Part shown: piece by piece, positions 16,513 through 24,703 of the stretch
Layout: every line of letters starts with the position of its first letter
Numbering within the stretch: the first letter of the stretch is position 1
NCBI GenBank assembly: GCA_016873215.1
Contig: VGXU01000008.1
Location: 1 to 63,551, forward strand
Direction of reading: 5' to 3'
From: Planctomycetota bacterium
GTDB taxonomy: Bacteria > Planctomycetota > Phycisphaerae > Sedimentisphaerales > Anaerohalosphaeraceae
Length of the DNA stretch: 63,551 nt
Made by a program: the position numbers and the translations under genes
The notes under the pieces: generated by a model
Told to the model about the DNA's origin: nothing
What the model saw: the letters and a program-made list of their open reading frames with translations, nothing else
The model's database searches: none

Positions 16513-16540
16513 ATTATAGTGTTTTATCCGTCCGCGTCAA
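16513..16540 (-). promoter_or_regulatory. Internal promoter for lpxD-lpxI
   Basis: On the minus strand TTGACG, a 16-nt spacer and TATAAT lie in the last codons of the upstream glycosyltransferase gene. The -10 ends 7 nt before the lpxD ATG, giving an apparently leaderless message for the lipid A genes. Confidence 0.6.
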
Positions 16541-17566
16541 ATGTTTCTGCCCCGACGCTCCGCTCAGGATGCCTTCGATACATTGTTCGACCCATTTACG
16601 GGTATCCTGGGAGGGATTTGTAAAATCGGCGTTGATTGTCTGGATGACATAGACATTTGGCCCCAGCGGCCTGTATAGGGACGGGTTGGTAGGGCCGAAA
16701 AGAACGATGGTTTTTTTGCCCATCGCCCCGGCCACATGGCTGATGCCGCTGTCATTACCCAAAAAGCAATCTGCGCAGCTCAAAATGCTTAGTACGTTTT
16801 CGAGATTCATATCTGACAGCAGGGGGGCGGCAGTTTGTATTTTTTGTTTGTCCTGCTCGGACAAACGTTCCATCTCCGCCGGGCCGAGCAAAAACACCGG
16901 CTCCAGCGATTGGCTTCGGGCGATTTCCGCGATGGCGGAGAAATGCTCTACCGGCCAGCATTTACCGCGTGAACCACTGCCGGGATGAATCAGACAAACA
17001 GAATCCTGCGGGCCGATGCCGCACCTCCACAAAATGTCCATCCCTGCCGCCATATCCTGCGGCAGGGCCGAAATCCAGGCATTCGTCAATGTGGTTTGTT
17101 CCGGCGTTTCGAGATGATTTTGCCGGGCAAATTCACGAATATAAAAAAGACTTGTGTGTTCATCAGCCGGCCCGGACAGCGGCATCATTGTCGTCTCGCC
17201 TGAATGACTGCAATGAATCGCAAATAACAGATTTTGCTCAAAATGCTCATTTTCAGCGCCGAGAAAACTCACGACATATTCATATCCCGCAAACGCCTCA
17301 ATCAGAGGGTCTTTTTGCTCCACCGCAAATTCATCGACTGCCGTAAAAAGACGGTGCAGCGGCAGCGACTCGATGGCACGCACCTTGTCGATACAGGTTC
17401 TGCCGGGATAGAAACCGACGTATTCGGTATGAGCAATCAGCTCGATAAGACTGCAGCCGAGCGATTCTTTCAGAAATTTAGCCAGCGGCAACAGCAGGAC
17501 ACAGTCGCCAATGGCGCCGGGATGAAGAATCGCCGCTTTTTTTATGTTGGTTTCTATGCGTTTCAT
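16514..17566 (-). CDS. Glycosyltransferase family 9 (heptosyltransferase-like)
   Basis: A 350-residue GT-B glycosyltransferase of the ADP-heptose:LPS family, presumably adding a core sugar to lipid A on the cytoplasmic face of the inner membrane. Evidence: the opening AAILHPGAIGDCVLLLPLAK, LIHPGSGSRGKCWPVEHF, VFLLGPAE and the donor-site stretch FLGNDSGISHVAGAMGKKTIVLFGPTNP. The position, 8 bp after mnmA and 8 bp before lpxD, supports a surface lipid role. The exact sugar and acceptor are not predictable. Confidence 0.85.
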   Translation of the reverse strand: MKRIETNIKKAAILHPGAIGDCVLLLPLAKFLKESLGCSLIELIAHTEYVGFYPGRTCIDKVRAIESLPLHRLFTAVDEFAVEQKDPLIEAFAGYEYVVSFLGAENEHFEQNLLFAIHCSHSGETTMMPLSGPADEHTSLFYIREFARQNHLETPEQTTLTNAWISALPQDMAAGMDILWRCGIGPQDSVCLIHPGSGSRGKCWPVEHFSAIAEIARSQSLEPVFLLGPAEMERLSEQDKQKIQTAAPLLSDMNLENVLSILSCADCFLGNDSGISHVAGAMGKKTIVLFGPTNPSLYRPLGPNVYVIQTINADFTNPSQDTRKWVEQCIEGILSGASGQKHLTRTDKTL

Positions 17567-17574
17567 TGAATTCG

Positions 17575-18642
17575 TTATTTTTCCATCATTGCCTTTTCAA
17601 TCCAGCCGCCACCGGCGACCTGCATCCCCCTGTCGGTCGTAATAAACATCACCGCCGCCTGACCCGGCGTAATCGCCGAGACGGCCCGACCGAATCGAAT
17701 TTCAACGCTGTCATTTTCTTTTGGATACACCGTTGCCGGGGCGCCGGCGTGATTATACCGGATTTTGACCACGGCTTCAAACGGTGCAGCCGGCGTATCT
17801 ATCAGCCAGTTGACTTGTTTGGCGACAAGGCCGCTGGTGAGCAGGTCTTCTTTGGAGCCGAGGATGACTGTGTGCGTGTCGGCATCCAGGCCGACGACAT
17901 AAACCGGCGTTCCCATCGCAATCCGCAGGCCGCGTCGCTGGCCGATGGTAAAACGAAAAATGCCGTCGTGTTTGCCGACGATTTTGCCACTTTTGTCCAC
18001 GACGTCGCCGGGCTGCTGAAGCTGCGGGCATCGCCGCAGGAGTAATCCGACATAATCATCGTTTGGAATAAAGCAAATCTCCTGCGAATCTTTTTTCTGC
18101 GTGAGATGCAGTCCGAAATTCGCCGCCAGTTTTCGCGTCTGGTCTTTGGTCAGTTCCGCCATCGGGAATAAAACAGAGTTGAGCATTTCCCGGCGAATCA
18201 TCGACAAGACGTAGGACTGGTCTTTCTTTTTATCCTGCGCCTGAAAGAGGCCGGCGAACGACCCGTCGCGGATGACGCGAACATAATGGCCCGTGGCGAT
18301 ATAATCGGCTCCGTGCTGCCGGGCGTATTGCCAGAGTCTGCCGAATTTCATTTGCCGATTGCATAATACACAGGGATTGGGCGTCCTGGCCCGGCGATAT
18401 TCCTCGGTGAAGTAATCAAGGATTTCTTCAAATTCCCCGCGAAAGTCCAGAATATGCAATTCAATGCCAAGCGTCCGGCAGACTTTTTCGGCGTCTTCCA
18501 TCGCGGCTGCCGCGGCATCGTGCGTAATCATAAATACACCCTCGCACGAATATCCCTGTTTGCACAACAACGCGGCGGTGGTGGCGCTATCGACGCCTCC
18601 GCTGACGGCCACAAAAACTCTGCTCATACGGTCTGCGATCAA
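17575..18642 (-). CDS. mnmA: tRNA-specific 2-thiouridylase MnmA
   Basis: Makes 2-thiouridine at the wobble base of Lys, Glu and Gln tRNAs, using ATP and a persulfide relay. The 355-residue chain shows the PP-loop FVAVSGGVDSATTAALL at residue 9-25, the catalytic cysteine in NPCVLCNRQMKFG, ATGHYVR, and the second cysteine in DSQEICFIPNDDY. These are followed by the RNA-binding domains with FTIGQRRGLRIA. It overlaps the preceding AsmA-like gene by ATGA. It is a housekeeping gene inside an envelope operon. Confidence 0.95.
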   Translation of the reverse strand: MIADRMSRVFVAVSGGVDSATTAALLCKQGYSCEGVFMITHDAAAAAMEDAEKVCRTLGIELHILDFRGEFEEILDYFTEEYRRARTPNPCVLCNRQMKFGRLWQYARQHGADYIATGHYVRVIRDGSFAGLFQAQDKKKDQSYVLSMIRREMLNSVLFPMAELTKDQTRKLAANFGLHLTQKKDSQEICFIPNDDYVGLLLRRCPQLQQPGDVVDKSGKIVGKHDGIFRFTIGQRRGLRIAMGTPVYVVGLDADTHTVILGSKEDLLTSGLVAKQVNWLIDTPAAPFEAVVKIRYNHAGAPATVYPKENDSVEIRFGRAVSAITPGQAAVMFITTDRGMQVAGGGWIEKAMMEK

Positions 18643-19457
18643 TCTTTTTTCTGGATGATGCCCTTCAGAGCGTCCGAGGCTCCTTTGCCGACATCTCCGG
18701 CGCCTTTCAGAATGCCTTCTCCGGCCTGGCCGGCTGTTTCGAGAATCTTTTTGCCCTGCTCGGCCAGTCCTGAACCGATGGAATTAATCATATCCAGCGG
18801 CAGCAGGTCCTTGCCCTGTTCGGCGATGCCGCCGGCGATGGCCTTGAGAATCTGTGCGGTCAGTTCCGCGATATTGATGGGCCTGTCGCTGCCAAGGTCT
18901 TTAAGAACAATCGGATTCAGCCGCAGGGTGGGCAGAAGTTTAACCTTGACCTCGACGCCGTTGATGACCAGTTCACGGATGAGCATTTTTTTTCCGGCCT
19001 TTTCTTCAGCCTTTGGCGCGGCTTCGGGCTGCGGCGCCTTTTCTTCGGATTTCGGCAGCGCGCTGAGAATTTCCTGAAGGTTATTGGTGGTCACACCTTT
19101 TTGTTCGAGGGTCAGTTGAATATTATCCATTTGAATTTTCTCAATCTCAATCGTATCGCTCAGAAGGCTGCTCATCTTCAGGGCGACCGTTACTTTGTCC
19201 AGCGTCAGAAATTCCGTGTGCTGGTAGCCGGCGGGATTTTCAATTTTCAGACCGGCCAGTTCAAACTTTCCCCCGAAGAGGGATAAATTCACATCCTTTA
19301 CGCTGACGCCGACCTTCAGGGCCATTGTCGCGCCGGTTTCGATGCCGACTTTGATGGCCTGGTTGCCGAACATCGTGAATAAAATCAAAATCAGCGCCAG
19401 GATGGCAAGGATGACAATTCCCGCGATAGATAATGTTTTTTTTACGATCTTTTTCAT
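18639..19457 (-). CDS. AsmA-like membrane-anchored protein
   Basis: A 272-residue protein with one N-terminal membrane helix (about residues 10-33). A beta-rich periplasmic part follows, with AsmA-type alternation (VGVSVKDVNLSLFGGKFELAGLKIENPAGY, IEIEKIQMDNIQLTLEQKG). A low-complexity Glu/Pro/Ala/Lys linker (about residues 135-155) splits it, and the end is Gly/Lys-rich. Related large AsmA proteins move or organise envelope phospholipids; this one is much smaller. Its place between a periplasmic TPR protein and GT9/lpxD suggests envelope work. The family call is from pattern only. Confidence 0.6.
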   Translation of the reverse strand: MKKIVKKTLSIAGIVILAILALILILFTMFGNQAIKVGIETGATMALKVGVSVKDVNLSLFGGKFELAGLKIENPAGYQHTEFLTLDKVTVALKMSSLLSDTIEIEKIQMDNIQLTLEQKGVTTNNLQEILSALPKSEEKAPQPEAAPKAEEKAGKKMLIRELVINGVEVKVKLLPTLRLNPIVLKDLGSDRPINIAELTAQILKAIAGGIAEQGKDLLPLDMINSIGSGLAEQGKKILETAGQAGEGILKGAGDVGKGASDALKGIIQKKD

Positions 19458-19480
19458 AATTTTCCTTCCTAAAATTAAAA

Positions 19481-21175
19481 TTAGTTTTTCAGCAATTCCT
19501 TTTGAACGTCCTGGCCGAGCTGCTGAGCGCGCAGCGCATGTGTACGTGAAGCTTTTTTATCATCGGTCAAATAATAACAAATGGCAAGTCCGTTATGGGC
19601 CGCGCCGTGATCAGGATTTATCGAAAGAACCTTTTTATAGGATTCGACGGCCTTGTCATACTGTTTCAGGCCGGCGTAGGCCACGCCCAGATTATAAAGC
19701 AAATCTTCGCTGCGGGGTTCCCGCTGAATAGCCTGCAGATAACACGAAATGGCCGATTCCGCTTTCTTCTGTTTGAGGTAGGCGTTACCCATATTTTGCA
19801 AAGCCCCGGTCTGTGCCGGGTCAATCGCCAAGACCTGCTGATAAGCCTGGATTTCTTCATCGGTTCGATTGAGGTAGTGCAGCGCCACTGCCCGCCCAAA
19901 CCAGGCCTCGACATTTTTGGGCTGCATAGTGATTGCCTGTCTGAATAAATCAAGGGCTGAGGCGTAATCCTGCTGGTCCAGATACAGATTTCCGATTCCG
20001 GTCACCGCGTCGGCCAGGTTGGCGTTTTGTTTCAGCGCTTTCTGGAACGCTCTTTGGGCCAACTGCGGGTTGCCCGCTTTGCGGTACAATTGTCCCATGT
20101 AAAGCCAGTTCTGCGCATCCTGCGGTTTGAGGATGACCAGCGCTTCCATCTGTGAGATGGCCTTGCCCAACTGCCCCATAGATTGATATGTCCCGGCCAG
20201 ATTGCGATAGGCGTCGAAGAAATCTTTCTTTAATTCAATCGCGCGAAGGTACAGGTCTTTGGCCTGTTCATATCGGCCGACCGCCTGATAAGCGTTGCCC
20301 ATATTGTTGTAAGTTGTCGCGTCCGGTCCAACCATAGAAAGCGCCCATTCATACTGGGTTACCGCCTCGGCGGGCCGATTAAGCCGCAGCAGCACATTGC
20401 CTAAGTTGGTGCGGGCCTCGCCCAGCGACGGATTGACTTGTATCGCCGCCGTCAGATACTCATACGCCGTATCGAGCTGCTCCCGCTGGATATAACAATT
20501 GCCCAGGTTGTTGAAAAAACAACCGAGCGATTGCTTTTTGGTCAAATTTTTGAAATAAACCGTTCTGTCACCGGCGGGCGGCTTGAATTCTTCCTGATAA
20601 TGTTTATCATCGACAATTGCGCCGCCGGAAGTGGTTTCGATATTATATCTTTGTTTCCCGTCGTCATATCGGACGAAAAAATGCCCCGGAACAACCACGC
20701 CGTAAACAGGCATCCCGATGCGTTCGGCGATGGACAGGTACAGCATGGAAAGACTCAGGCAGTATCCGCGTTTGCGATCCAATACAACATGCAAAAACAA
20801 ATCGTCAGGGTCGTCCGCATCATGGACGGAGTGAAAGCCGAGTTCTTTAAACAGATATTCATTGATGACTTCGATGGCGCGATAGTCGGCAATAAGATGT
20901 TTATTTTCCAAACGGTTGAGGATTTCTTCGGCCATTTCGTCAATCTTCCGCCGATAGACGAACAGGGCCTTGTCCGTCCCCCATTCCCGCGACAGCACCA
21001 ATGCGGCAGTGGCCAAATCCACTTCCTCTTCCGGAAGACGAAACACGCCATCGATGGCGGTAATCCGCAACCCCCGCTTGTCTTCGTTAGCCAGCGAAGC
21101 AAACGACAGGGCCGGCGCGGCAAGTGCAGCCATCAACCCGATATAGAAGAATTTACGAATACTCGCTCTTGTCAT
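19481..21175 (-). CDS. Exported SirB1/transglutaminase-like protein with TPR repeats
   Basis: A 564-residue protein with a signal peptide (hydrophobic residues 10-28). A transglutaminase-like SirB1 domain covers about residues 45-210: LDRKRGYCLSLSMLYLSIAERIG with the cysteine and PGHFFVRYDD with the histidine. About nine TPR repeats follow to the C-terminus, with typical spacing (AYEYLTAAIQVNPSLGEA..., LYNLGVAYAGLKQYDKAVE...). It probably acts as a periplasmic scaffold. Whether the papain-like site is active is unknown. It begins inside the yggU stop (ATGA) and is followed by the AsmA-like gene after 23 bp. Confidence 0.82.
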   Translation of the reverse strand: MTRASIRKFFYIGLMAALAAPALSFASLANEDKRGLRITAIDGVFRLPEEEVDLATAALVLSREWGTDKALFVYRRKIDEMAEEILNRLENKHLIADYRAIEVINEYLFKELGFHSVHDADDPDDLFLHVVLDRKRGYCLSLSMLYLSIAERIGMPVYGVVVPGHFFVRYDDGKQRYNIETTSGGAIVDDKHYQEEFKPPAGDRTVYFKNLTKKQSLGCFFNNLGNCYIQREQLDTAYEYLTAAIQVNPSLGEARTNLGNVLLRLNRPAEAVTQYEWALSMVGPDATTYNNMGNAYQAVGRYEQAKDLYLRAIELKKDFFDAYRNLAGTYQSMGQLGKAISQMEALVILKPQDAQNWLYMGQLYRKAGNPQLAQRAFQKALKQNANLADAVTGIGNLYLDQQDYASALDLFRQAITMQPKNVEAWFGRAVALHYLNRTDEEIQAYQQVLAIDPAQTGALQNMGNAYLKQKKAESAISCYLQAIQREPRSEDLLYNLGVAYAGLKQYDKAVESYKKVLSINPDHGAAHNGLAICYYLTDDKKASRTHALRAQQLGQDVQKELLKN

Positions 21176-21477
21176 TTCTTCTTCCGTGCTGCTGAACTCA
21201 AAATCTGCTGTAAGGTATCCGCCGTTATCCCGGCCGCCCGGATTTGTTTAGCCGGGCTGGTTCGGCCGGAAAGAATCGTTATCGCGTTTTTGCGAATGCC
21301 CAGCAGTCCGGCCAGATATTCGGTCAGACATTCGTTGGCTTTCCCCTTTTCCGGCACGGCAGCGACGTTGACTTTCAGCATAGACCCCATCTCGCCGGCA
21401 CACCGGGTTCTGGAGCTTCCCGGCACCACTTTTACGCTGAAAATCACCCCTTCGGCGGTATCGGTCAAGGAAATCAT
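21172..21477 (-). CDS. DUF167/YggU family protein
   Basis: A 101-residue protein of the YggU (DUF167) family of small alpha/beta proteins of unresolved function. I use the ATG at 21477 because homology begins there (FSVKVVPGSSRTRCAGEM, VNVAAVPEKGKANECLTEYLAGLLG, ITILSGRTSPAKQI). A longer frame to 21588 would overlap the preceding gene by 98 bp. It overlaps the TPR protein gene by ATGA, so the two are translationally coupled. Confidence 0.85.
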   Translation of the reverse strand: MISLTDTAEGVIFSVKVVPGSSRTRCAGEMGSMLKVNVAAVPEKGKANECLTEYLAGLLGIRKNAITILSGRTSPAKQIRAAGITADTLQQILSSAARKKK

Positions 21478-21490
21478 ACGTTGGCTTTGG

Positions 21491-21790
21491 TTAAACGTTC
21501 TCCCGAAGATTTTGTCCGACGGCAAACTGGATATACCGTTCAATCTGATTAGCCAGTTCGCCGACGGATTCCAGTTTAAAATCCTCATAATGGCCGGGGA
21601 TAAAATCTCCGTTGAGAGTTTTTTTGAATACCCGAACCCTGATTACGGGCGTATTTTTCCCTGTGCCGGAATAGCAGGTGTTCTTTTGCTCCTTTAACTC
21701 AACCCGCCATTCCTCGCTGATGAAAATGAGGCTTTTGCCGGTATTGACGGCCGTCGGGAAATAATCATAGAGGAGCTTCAGTGTATCCAT
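21491..21790 (-). CDS. Small hypothetical protein
   Basis: A 99-residue protein I do not recognise (MDTLKLLYDYFP...). The start at 21790 is the ATG closest to a conserved-looking body; a frame open to 21853 adds a low-complexity stretch. It has no membrane segment or signal, is slightly charged, and contains a SGTGKNTPVIRVRVF strand region. It sits between pyrD (83 bp upstream) and yggU (13 bp downstream) and is probably co-transcribed. Confidence 0.6.
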   Translation of the reverse strand: MDTLKLLYDYFPTAVNTGKSLIFISEEWRVELKEQKNTCYSGTGKNTPVIRVRVFKKTLNGDFIPGHYEDFKLESVGELANQIERYIQFAVGQNLRENV

Positions 21791-21873
21791 ATCAGTCCGA
21801 TTCCTATTTGTCTGTATTTGATTATCGGCAGACAAGGCCGCGGTTTTGCACATATTGTACCCGAATCAGCGGT

Positions 21874-22809
21874 CTATCGCAAGCTGCCGGTTAATTCCGA
21901 CACCCTGCGGATACCGTGGCTGCGGCAGAATTCCCGGATTCCGTCGGCTATTTTTACCGCACAGGACGGGTCGGCAAAGGTCGCGGTTCCCACCGCCACC
22001 GCCGCAGCCCCGGCAATTAGAAATTCGATGGCGTCCGAGGCGGTGCGGATACCCCCCATGCCCAGAATCGGGATGTTGTTGGAACACCCCACCTCCTGAT
22101 AGACGCGGCTGACTAAATACACCGCGACGGGTTTAATCGCCGGCCCGCTCAGTCCGCCCGTACGGTTGTACAAAACCGGTTTTCGGGTCTCGATATCGAT
22201 GACCATCGCCGTGAACGTGTTAATCAGACTCAGTGCGTCCGCTCCGCCGTTGACGGCGGCCCGGGCGGTCGCGGTAATATCCGTCACCGTGGGGGTTAAT
22301 TTCACCATCAAAGGCTTTGAACCGCATACCGCCTTGACTTTTTGTGTGATTTGTTCCACTACGAGTGGGTCTGTGCCGAAAGTAATGCCGCCTTGCTTGA
22401 CGTTTGGGCAGCTGATATTGAGTTCAAAGCCGGCAATTCCTTTGACCCCGCTGAGTTTTTCGGCAACGGCCACATAGTCGTCAATCGTTTGCCCGGCAAC
22501 GTTGACAAAAACAGCCGTTTTGAGCCGCTGGATTAGGGGCAATTTTTCTTCGATAAACCGTTCCAGTCCCACATTAGCCAGACCGATGGCGTTGAGCATT
22601 CCGGAGTTGGTCTCCACAATGCGAGGCGTGGGGTTTCCCTTTCGCGGCAGGGGAGTAATGCTTTTGGTGATGAAACCGCCTATCGCATTGATGTCCATAA
22701 AATCAGCCAGTTCGTCCGCATAGCCGCAGGTTCCCGATGCGGTAAAAATCGGACTGGACAGTTTAAGTGCGGCAAAATTTATGCTCAGATCCACCGTCTG
22801 TTCCATCAT
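21874..22809 (-). CDS. pyrD: Dihydroorotate dehydrogenase B, catalytic subunit
   Basis: Fourth step of pyrimidine synthesis, oxidising dihydroorotate to orotate, class 1B (NAD-linked). The 311-residue FMN barrel shows PIFTASGTCGYADE, the active-site cysteine motif ELNISCPNVKQGG, VKLTPTVTDI, GGLSGPAIKPVAV and the phosphate-binding GMGGIRTASDA. It starts in an ATGATG overlapping the pyrK stop, so the two subunits are coupled. Class 1B enzymes need PyrK to pass electrons to NAD+, and pyrK is present here. Confidence 0.95.
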   Translation of the reverse strand: MMEQTVDLSINFAALKLSSPIFTASGTCGYADELADFMDINAIGGFITKSITPLPRKGNPTPRIVETNSGMLNAIGLANVGLERFIEEKLPLIQRLKTAVFVNVAGQTIDDYVAVAEKLSGVKGIAGFELNISCPNVKQGGITFGTDPLVVEQITQKVKAVCGSKPLMVKLTPTVTDITATARAAVNGGADALSLINTFTAMVIDIETRKPVLYNRTGGLSGPAIKPVAVYLVSRVYQEVGCSNNIPILGMGGIRTASDAIEFLIAGAAAVAVGTATFADPSCAVKIADGIREFCRSHGIRRVSELTGSLR

Positions 22810-23774
22810 TTATGCTCATTGTTGAAAATCACATTCGTCGCATCGAACACCGGGCCATCCTGACAGCATAGCCGATATTCCGTTTGCCCTTCGGTGCCGC
22901 TTTTATGCTCCACCGCGCAGCTTTGGCACAGCCCGATACCGCAGGCCATCATTCGTTCCATACTCACCTGGCAATCGACGTGGTGTTTTCGGGCCAGCCC
23001 GGCGGCGGCGGCCAGCATTGCTTCCGGCCCGCAGGCGTAAAAAACAGTCTTGTCTGCCGTCCATTTGTTTTCCGCCAGCCAGCCTTCCACACAGCCGGAG
23101 ATATAGCCCTTAAATCCAGCCGACCCGTCGTCGGTGGCAACGTAGCAGCTTACCACATTTAACTGTTGAAATTCCTCAAGGACAAGGCCTGTTTTATTGC
23201 CAATATGAAGCGTAAAGGGGAGATTTTCGCAGGTTTTCGCCCCGACAAAAATGACCACTCTCATCGCCGGGAAGCGAGTTTTTAGAACGCCGGCCAGGTG
23301 TACAAGAGGCGGGGCACCCATACCGCCGGCAATTAATATCGCCAGTTCTTTTTGCGGCTGAATTTGGAACCCGTTTCCCAGCGGCCCCAAAAGACTGATT
23401 TTGTCGCCTTTGGACAAGCCCGTCATCCGCACTGTGGCGGGACCGAGCACGCAGTACATAATTTCCAGTTGTACCACTGCCCCGGCCGGTCCCTGGCGGA
23501 TGGAAACATCCGAAAAACTGAAAGGTCTGCGGAGAATAAGCTGCCTTTTGGCGGTATCTTTGAGAGGGTTGGGGATACTTTCCGCACAGGGCAGAGAGGC
23601 TTCGGTTAGGTCCAGCATCGCGAACTGGCCGGGGTTCACGGAACCGAAAACCCCCGTTGCGGCGGGTTCCAGTGCCACAATCAGGCGGTAGAAGCAATCC
23701 CTGATTTGCTGGTTGCTTAGAACCGTCGCCTCAAAATCGCCTTTCGGGTGGGATGGCTTTGCAACTGAATTCAT
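22806..23774 (-). CDS. pyrK: Dihydroorotate dehydrogenase B, electron-transfer subunit
   Basis: FAD/[2Fe-2S] subunit passing electrons from PyrD to NAD+. The 322 residues are longer than the usual 250-290 because of an N-terminal extension and a loop. A ferredoxin-reductase fold is visible: LRRPFSFSDV for FAD, LGPLGNGFQI, AGGMGAPPLVHLA for NAD, and YACGPEAML. It then has the Fe-S cysteine cluster ACGIGLCQSC...YRLCCQDGPVF. The ATG overlaps the stop of a 37-codon leader frame; there is no good Shine-Dalgarno sequence, so expression probably depends on that leader. Confidence 0.93.
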   Translation of the reverse strand: MNSVAKPSHPKGDFEATVLSNQQIRDCFYRLIVALEPAATGVFGSVNPGQFAMLDLTEASLPCAESIPNPLKDTAKRQLILRRPFSFSDVSIRQGPAGAVVQLEIMYCVLGPATVRMTGLSKGDKISLLGPLGNGFQIQPQKELAILIAGGMGAPPLVHLAGVLKTRFPAMRVVIFVGAKTCENLPFTLHIGNKTGLVLEEFQQLNVVSCYVATDDGSAGFKGYISGCVEGWLAENKWTADKTVFYACGPEAMLAAAAGLARKHHVDCQVSMERMMACGIGLCQSCAVEHKSGTEGQTEYRLCCQDGPVFDATNVIFNNEHK

Positions 23775-23884
23775 AAGTTATTTACCAAAAATGACTTATC
23801 AACAAAAAAGCTTCCGGAACATTCATCCACTGACATTCCGGAAGCCGCCACGGCAAAGAGTGCCGCCAAAATTCCATTTTTCAT
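23771..23884 (-). CDS. 37-residue leader peptide before pyrK
   Basis: An uninterrupted 37-codon frame begins at ATG 23884 (MKNGILAALFAVAASGMSVD...) and ends in TTATGA, where its stop overlaps the pyrK start. Its codons 13-25 encode both arms of a perfect terminator hairpin, and codons 25-29 read through the U-tract. A ribosome following closely behind polymerase would block the hairpin. The amino end looks like a weak signal peptide, so a small membrane product cannot be excluded. The ATG lacks a Shine-Dalgarno sequence. I infer a regulatory leader peptide. Confidence 0.55.
   Translation of the reverse strand: MKNGILAALFAVAASGMSVDECSGSFFVDKSFLVNNL
23801..23845 (-). terminator. Attenuator-type terminator in the pyrKD leader
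   Basis: On the minus strand GCTTCCGGAA (23845-23836) pairs perfectly with TTCCGGAAGC (23819-23810) across a 16-nt loop. Six U residues follow, then GUUG. It lies 27 nt before the pyrK start and downstream of a good promoter, with no other minus-strand gene ahead of it. Its only plausible job is to control entry into pyrKD. Confidence 0.8.
23851..23865 (-). promoter_or_regulatory. Candidate pause hairpin in the pyrKD leader
   Basis: CGGCA (23865-23861 on the minus strand reads the paired arm) and TGCCG close a five-pair stem with a 5-nt loop, just upstream of the terminator and after U-rich stretches. It resembles the pause site of pyrimidine attenuators. Confidence 0.4.
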
Positions 23885-23957
23885 AAAATAACGAAAAATT
23901 TTTTGTCAATCCTTATCATGCCCGTACAAAAATACACTTTTTCCAATATTTTCAAGG

Positions 23958-23985
23958 AGTATAACAACCCTCTGATTATTGTCAA
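23958..23985 (-). promoter_or_regulatory. Promoter of the pyrK-pyrD transcription unit
   Basis: On the minus strand TTGACA, a 16-nt spacer and TATACT. Transcription would begin near 23951, giving about 65 nt before the leader ATG. A second TTGACA at 23909-23904 lacks a fitting -10 box. Confidence 0.65.
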
Positions 23986-24097
23986 TAAAGCGATTCATCA
24001 GATTTTTGAAAAATGACGGAAAAACCCTGCAAAAAATTTACAACTCCTTTTTTTATAATGACTTAAAGAGATATAAAAAAGAATAACACAAAAAATC

Positions 24098-24127
24098 TTG
24101 ACATCCTGTTTCCCAAATGTAGGATGT
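24098..24127 (+). promoter_or_regulatory. Promoter with overlapping inverted repeat before the response regulator
   Basis: TTGACA (24098-24103), a 16-nt spacer and TAGGAT (24120-24125) form a fair promoter. The same stretch holds ACATCCT (24101-24107) and AGGATGT (24121-24127), a perfect 7-bp inverted repeat with a 13-nt spacer covering both boxes, the position of an operator. Confidence 0.5.
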
Positions 24128-24238
24128 TTATAAATTCATTTTTTCTTTGCAATCATCTTATATGCGGCTCTGAGCAAACGTTTCTTATGTTTTTGGCAGA
24201 AGGAAATTAAGAAAGCGTTTATTGGAAAGGGGTCGGCT

Positions 24239-24703
24239 ATGAATGAGGACGCCATTCTTTTGATAGCGGAGGATGAGGATGGGCATTTCGCTCTGATTCG
24301 CAAAAATTTGCGGCGGGCCGGACTGCAAAATCACATCCGTCGATTCACCGATGGTCAGCAGGTTTTGGATTTCTTCAGGGGCGCCGATAATCCATCGCAA
24401 AATGAATACATTCTCCTGTTGGATTTGCGGCTGCCTAAAGTCAGCGGGATGGAAATACTGGAGTTTTTGAAATCGCATTCCGAATGGAAAAAAATTCTCA
24501 CCATTGTTTTAACAACCGCCAACACGCCTCAGGATATTGAGCGATGTCACGAATTGGGCTGCGCTCTGTATATCGTCAAGCCGATAGAATATGACGCGTT
24601 TGTCGAGGCGATTCGCCGGATTGGGGCATTTCTGAACGTAATCACGGTCCCGCAGGTGGCTGTCAGTAATCACGAAAAACAGAATAATGCGCATCATGGA
24701 TGA
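24239..24703 (+). CDS. Single-domain response regulator
   Basis: A 154-residue CheY-like receiver without output domain. The acidic pocket EDED (residues 11-14), the phosphoacceptor Asp62 in LLLDLRLP, the switch threonine in VLTTA (92-93) and Lys114 in VKP are all in place. The type resembles the Rcp1-like receivers often paired with phytochrome-like or other soluble kinases. No kinase is adjacent; the nearest is 5.2 kb away at 29.9-30.7 kb. GGAAAGGGG precedes the ATG. It may be a phosphorelay intermediate; the partner is unknown. Confidence 0.92.
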   Translation: MNEDAILLIAEDEDGHFALIRKNLRRAGLQNHIRRFTDGQQVLDFFRGADNPSQNEYILLLDLRLPKVSGMEILEFLKSHSEWKKILTIVLTTANTPQDIERCHELGCALYIVKPIEYDAFVEAIRRIGAFLNVITVPQVAVSNHEKQNNAHHG

